Part shown: positions 31,283 to 34,592 of the stretch, one piece after another
Layout of the letters: each line of letters opens with the position of its first letter
Position numbering within the stretch: position 1 is the first letter of the stretch
DNA from: Elusimicrobiota bacterium
GTDB lineage: Bacteria; Elusimicrobiota; Elusimicrobia; UBA1565; UBA9628
DNA: 34,592 nt
Direction of reading: 5' to 3'
Assembly: GCA_016209035.1 (NCBI GenBank)
Contig: JACQWX010000037.1
Coordinates: 1 to 34,592, forward strand
Made by a program: the position numbers and the translations under genes
Notes under the pieces: model-generated
What the model saw: only the letters and a program-made list of their open reading frames with translations
Databases searched by the model: none
Told to the model about the DNA's origin: nothing

Positions 31283-32980
31283 TCAATGCATCTCGATGTA
31301 GCCGCAAGGGCAGTTCTCCGCGCACTTCTTGCACCCGTTGCAGAACTCCATCTTGAACTTGTACGGCTGGCCCTTGACGAGGGGCTTGATCACGGCGTTG
31401 TCCTGGCAGAGGCTCCAGCACGAGCCGCAGTGGAAGCAGAGGCCGCAGCTGAGGCAGCGCTTGGCGTCGGAGACGGCCTCGGCCTCGGACAGGGTCGAGG
31501 CGATCTCGGTCTTGAGCGAGAGGAGCGCCTCGGCCGGGGGAAGCTTCTTCACCCCGGAGCGCTTGGCTTCGTCGTAGTGGGAGAGCTTGAGCTTGTCGGC
31601 CCGGATCGGCTCGCCGGAGGGGGCAGCGCCCGCGGAGGGGACCTCTCCCGTGATGGCCTCGTGGATGGCGGCGGCCGCGGTCCTGCCGTGGAAGATGGCG
31701 TGCACCACCAGGGCGAGCTGGACGTTGTCGCCGCCGGAGTAGACGCCGTCCTCCTTCGTCTTGAACTTCGCGTCCGTCTTGATCCAGTCCTTGCCCTCCC
31801 GCAGGGCGTCGAACCCCGTGAAGTCGGGCTGCTGGCTGACCGCCGCGATCAGGGTCGTGAACTCCAGGTCGTAGGTGTCGCCCTCGATGGGGACGGGGCT
31901 CGCCCTGCCGGACGAGTCCGGCTCGCCGAGCTTCATGCGCTGGCACTTCATGCCGGTCGCCCTGCCGTCCTTGGTGTAGACCTCGATCGGGGCGGCGAGG
32001 AAGTCGATCCGGACGCCGTCTTCGATGGCGCCCTCGATCTCCTCGTGGATCGCCGGCATCTCGGCGCGGGTCCGGCGGTAGAGGATGATGGTCTCGGCGC
32101 CCAGGCGGCGCGACACCCGCGCGGCGTCGATGGCGGTGTCGCCTCCCCCGATCACGACGACCTTGTTCCCGAGGTCGAGCTTCTCGTCGCAGTTGATCCG
32201 GTGCAGGAAGTCGGTGCCGGCGAACACGTTGGGGGCGTCCTCCCCGGGGACGCGCAGCTTCTTGCCCTGGTGGGCGCCGAGCCCGACGAAGACCGCCTTG
32301 TAGTCCTTGCGCAGCGTCTCCAGGGGGATGTCCCTGCCGACCGCGGTGTTGCACTTGAGCTCCACCCCCATGTCCAGGATGCGCTGGATCTCGGCGTCCA
32401 GGACCTCGGGCGGCAGGCGGTAGTCGGGGATCCCGTAGCGGAGCATGCCGCCCGACTTGGGGAAGGACTCGAAGATCGTCACCGGATATCCCCGGCGGGC
32501 CAGGTGGTAGGCGCAAGAGAGCCCCGCGGGACCGGAGCCGACCACGGCGATCTTCTCGGAGCGTCGCGCCTCGGTGAGCTTGGCCGGGACGAGCTTCTTC
32601 CTGAGGCCGAAGTCCCCGATGAACCTCTCGAAATTGTTGACGCTGACGGCGCCGTCCTTCTCCTTGCGGTTGCACTCCGTCTCGCACGGATGGGGGCAGA
32701 CCCGCCCGCAGACAGCGGGCAGGGGCGTCGTCTCCAGGAACCTGCGCCACGCCTCCTCCAGCCCGGCCTCGAGCGTCTTGCCGAACTCCTCCGCCTTGGA
32801 GACCGCCATGAGGGCTTCCCGGATCATGTTGTGGTTCGGACAGCCATGGGTGCAGGGAGGGGGCTTCTCGATGAGCTGGGGCCTGAGCGGCGAAGACTCG
32901 ACGCTCGATCCTCCCGAGGAGCCGCGCAGCCCCCCCAGCCCCTGCTTCTTCTTGACGACCTTCTTGACGATCATGTTCAT
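31283..32980 (-). CDS. dsrL: DsrL, NAD(P)H:acceptor iron-sulfur flavoprotein
   Basis: A 565-residue protein like the glutamate synthase small subunit. N-terminal Fe-S cysteines (CTHGCPN, CGRVCPHPCETECN), an FAD motif VGSGPAGLSCAYH (about residue 147), a NAD(P)-binding motif IGGGDTAIDAARVS (about 285), and a C-terminal ferredoxin domain (CLSCGLCFHCGSCWSLCQ and CNGCKKCAENCPCG). DsrL exchanges electrons between NAD(P)H and DsrAB. The ATG at 32980 overlaps the dsrN stop (ATGA); the longer upstream frame lies inside dsrN. Its presence beside dsrD in one operon is unusual among cultured sulfate reducers. Confidence 0.94.
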   Translation of the reverse strand: MNMIVKKVVKKKQGLGGLRGSSGGSSVESSPLRPQLIEKPPPCTHGCPNHNMIREALMAVSKAEEFGKTLEAGLEEAWRRFLETTPLPAVCGRVCPHPCETECNRKEKDGAVSVNNFERFIGDFGLRKKLVPAKLTEARRSEKIAVVGSGPAGLSCAYHLARRGYPVTIFESFPKSGGMLRYGIPDYRLPPEVLDAEIQRILDMGVELKCNTAVGRDIPLETLRKDYKAVFVGLGAHQGKKLRVPGEDAPNVFAGTDFLHRINCDEKLDLGNKVVVIGGGDTAIDAARVSRRLGAETIILYRRTRAEMPAIHEEIEGAIEDGVRIDFLAAPIEVYTKDGRATGMKCQRMKLGEPDSSGRASPVPIEGDTYDLEFTTLIAAVSQQPDFTGFDALREGKDWIKTDAKFKTKEDGVYSGGDNVQLALVVHAIFHGRTAAAAIHEAITGEVPSAGAAPSGEPIRADKLKLSHYDEAKRSGVKKLPPAEALLSLKTEIASTLSEAEAVSDAKRCLSCGLCFHCGSCWSLCQDNAVIKPLVKGQPYKFKMEFCNGCKKCAENCPCGYIEMH

Positions 32981-34443
32981 ATCTGGTTGGCGGCGGCGTC
33001 CAGGCCGGATGGCGCGGCGTGCCGGCCTCTCCACTTTTCGGCGAATGTCGCGGCTTGGGATACCATCCTGGCCGCCCAATCCCTCGCGCCGTCGGCATGG
33101 ATGTGTGTGAAGCATGCCATGGCGTTCCCGTGCACCAGGCCGTCCCGCCGGTCCCCCAATCCGGTCCCCAGCTCGACGCGCAGGCAGGTCCGGGCCTCCC
33201 GCGGGATCAGCCTCGGGGCCGAGTAGTGGAACTCGTGGCCTTTGATCTCGGAGCCCGTCGCGAAGAACGGGTTGGGGCGGTCGACGCGCGCGCGCGTGTA
33301 GCCGTGTCCCGCGGGCCTCGGATGCATCAGCAGGTCCACCGGGAAGACCCCGGCCATGGGATGGCGGACTCCCTGGAAGACGATGGACCTCGAAAGATAG
33401 ATCAGGCCGCCGCACTCGGCGTAGATGGGGAGCCCCGCGTCCGAGGCGGCCCTGACCGAGTCCATCATCGGGCGGTTGCCTGCCAGGCGCTCGGCGTGGG
33501 TCTCCGGGAACCCGCCGCCGATGTAGAGCGCGTCGGCATCGGGGAGCGAGTCGTCGTCGAGCGACGAGACGCCGACGAGCTCGGCGCCCCGGGCCGCGAG
33601 GGCCTCGAGATTCTCCGGGTAGTAGAAGGTGAAGACCCGGTCCTTGAAATACGCGATCCTGACCCGCTTCTTTACCGAAGGGGTCTCGGCGGGGTCTCGG
33701 CGCTCGACGCCCCCGGCGAGCGGAGCGGCCTTCCCGGCCGCGGCGATGAGGCCCTCCACATCGAGGTGCCTCCCGGCCACGGCCAGCAGCCGGGCATCCA
33801 GGCCGGCGAGCCTATGCCGGCCGCCTCCGCATCCCATGGCCAGGCCCCATTCCGCGGGAGTGACCAGGCCCAGGTGGCGGCCCGGGATGAGGGCCGCGTC
33901 GTCTCCCAGCCGCGGGATCACTCCGAGGACCGGCAGGCCGCAGGCTTTCGTGACGGCGCTCGAGACGATGTCCGCGTGGCGCCGGCCGGCCACCTTGTTC
34001 AGGATGACGCCGACGATGTCGGCCCTCGGGGGGAAGGAGAGGCAGCCGCGGATCAACGCCGCCGTCGTGCGCGTCATCTTCTGGACGCAGACCACGAGCG
34101 CCACGGGGGCGCCGAGCAGCCCGGCCAGGGCCGCGGTGCTGTGCGTCCCGTCGGCGTCCTGGCCGTCAAAGAGGCCGCGGTTGCCCTCGATGACCGCGAT
34201 GTCGGACCCCGCCGCGTGGGAGGCGAACCGGCGGCGGACGACGCCCGGCTCGACCATGTAGGTGTCGAGATTGCGGCAAGGGGTCCGCGCCGCCCGGCCC
34301 AGCCAGGCCGCGTCGATGTAGTCCGGACCCTTCTTGAAGACCGAGGGGCGCAGGCCCTTCCGTCGCAGTGCGGCGAGCAGAGCCAGGCTGACGACGGTCT
34401 TGCCGGAGTCGCCGGAGAGACCGGCGATGACAAGGCGCGGCAG
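32977..34443 (-). CDS. dsrN: DsrN, siroheme amidase (cobyrinic acid a,c-diamide synthase family)
   Basis: A 488-residue CbiA/CobB-like protein. The P-loop LVIAGLSGDSGKT is at the N-terminus, followed by FKKGPDYIDA and AVIEGNRGLFDG. The C-terminal glutamine amidotransferase domain has YAECGGLIYLS with the nucleophile cysteine. DsrN amidates siroheme for DsrAB. No ATG, GTG or TTG is in frame between an upstream stop and the P-loop, so the start is most likely a CTG at 34443, one base after the dsrD stop, giving (M)PRLVIAG. The first ATG (34257) would remove the P-loop and is not acceptable. Confidence 0.92.
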   Translation of the reverse strand: MPRLVIAGLSGDSGKTVVSLALLAALRRKGLRPSVFKKGPDYIDAAWLGRAARTPCRNLDTYMVEPGVVRRRFASHAAGSDIAVIEGNRGLFDGQDADGTHSTAALAGLLGAPVALVVCVQKMTRTTAALIRGCLSFPPRADIVGVILNKVAGRRHADIVSSAVTKACGLPVLGVIPRLGDDAALIPGRHLGLVTPAEWGLAMGCGGGRHRLAGLDARLLAVAGRHLDVEGLIAAAGKAAPLAGGVERRDPAETPSVKKRVRIAYFKDRVFTFYYPENLEALAARGAELVGVSSLDDDSLPDADALYIGGGFPETHAERLAGNRPMMDSVRAASDAGLPIYAECGGLIYLSRSIVFQGVRHPMAGVFPVDLLMHPRPAGHGYTRARVDRPNPFFATGSEIKGHEFHYSAPRLIPREARTCLRVELGTGLGDRRDGLVHGNAMACFTHIHADGARDWAARMVSQAATFAEKWRGRHAAPSGLDAAANQI

Positions 34444-34444
34444 C

Positions 34445-34592
34445 TTAGTCGTTGGCCGCGGCCTCTCGGTGGGGGAGCTCGATGTAGCTGCCCCCGAAGT
34501 AGGTGTAGACGCACCGTCCGGAGTTGATTAGCTTCTTGATCGCGTCCTTGCAGGTCTGCTTGTCGACCTCCGGGCCGAACATCTCGACCATG
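34445..34592 (-). CDS. dsrD: DsrD, winged-helix protein, 5' end outside the window
   Basis: At least 48 residues of a small protein (family length about 78) are visible: VDKQTCKDAIKKLINSGRC, then YTYFGGSYIELP, the second helix and beta wing of DsrD. DsrD activates DsrAB and is regarded as a marker of the reductive pathway. It lies directly before dsrN as in the usual dsrABD-dsrN order, so dsrA and dsrB should lie just beyond the right edge. Confidence 0.8.
   Translation of the reverse strand, partial: MVEMFGPEVDKQTCKDAIKKLINSGRCVYTYFGGSYIELPHREAAAND

Noticed and set aside
31286..33226. A 646-codon plus-strand open frame
   Set aside because: Antisense to dsrL.
32977..34257. dsrN starting at the first ATG
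   Set aside because: This start removes the P-loop and about 62 conserved residues; the CTG at 34443 fits the family.

Overview
The window is GC-rich, densely packed bacterial DNA from a Gram-negative, dissimilatory sulfur-metabolising organism. Evidence: a dsr locus (dsrD-dsrN-dsrL-dsrC-rsbRD-dsrMKJOP plus siroheme genes), an outer-membrane barrel protein with a C-terminal aromatic residue, and a LolA-like periplasmic protein. DsrD and the dsrN neighbour point to the reductive (sulfite/sulfate-reducing) Dsr type, while DsrL is the NAD(P)H-linked subunit best known from sulfur oxidisers and found with reductive DsrAB in several uncultured phyla. I cannot assign a phylum from the sequence alone. 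Several internal deletions and run-on ends are visible. They may be genuine decay or assembly faults of a metagenome-derived contig.

Layout. (1) 208-3557, minus: a satellite module of a regulator (excisionase-type HTH + seven-Cys domain + receiver), a DsrC-like protein with one C-terminal Cys, a DsrM-like cytochrome b and a DsrK-like iron-sulfur protein. (2) 3837-8863: a second satellite module. A truncated regulator paralogue (plus) converges on a minus-strand operon of third regulator, macro-domain protein, DsrM-like protein, DsrK fused to a CheY-like receiver, and a tandem DsrC-DsrC protein. (3) 8960-12895: accessory genes, including a small membrane protein, a 144-bp MITE-like element, a cluster of hairpins, a PadR regulator with a palindromic operator, a secreted Cys-rich repeat protein, an AraC regulator and a flavin/PLP-oxidase-fold protein. 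(4) 12987-17440: a tautomerase-fold protein, a large class III cyclase/NB-ARC/TPR protein, a zinc-peptidase-like protein, and a decayed second copy of the [SnoaL/DUF4440-like remnant + cyclase] unit. (5) 17458-23272, plus: arsR-rnd-lolA-like-porin operon followed by a damaged sulfide:quinone-oxidoreductase-like gene. (6) 23256-34592, minus: the main dsr operon, ending with sirC and a cobA-hemD fusion.

How it may work together. In the main operon DsrN amidates siroheme, SirC and CobA/HemD make siroheme, DsrL feeds electrons from NAD(P)H to DsrAB (outside the window), DsrC carries the protein trisulfide, and DsrMKJOP links DsrC to the quinone pool. The two satellite modules repeat the DsrC-DsrM-DsrK theme with altered DsrC cysteines and are preceded by Cys-cluster regulators. 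This looks like a family of membrane thiol-redox modules under dedicated redox-responsive control, one with a phosphoreceiver built into its DsrK. That set is the most unusual content of the window; its function is inference.
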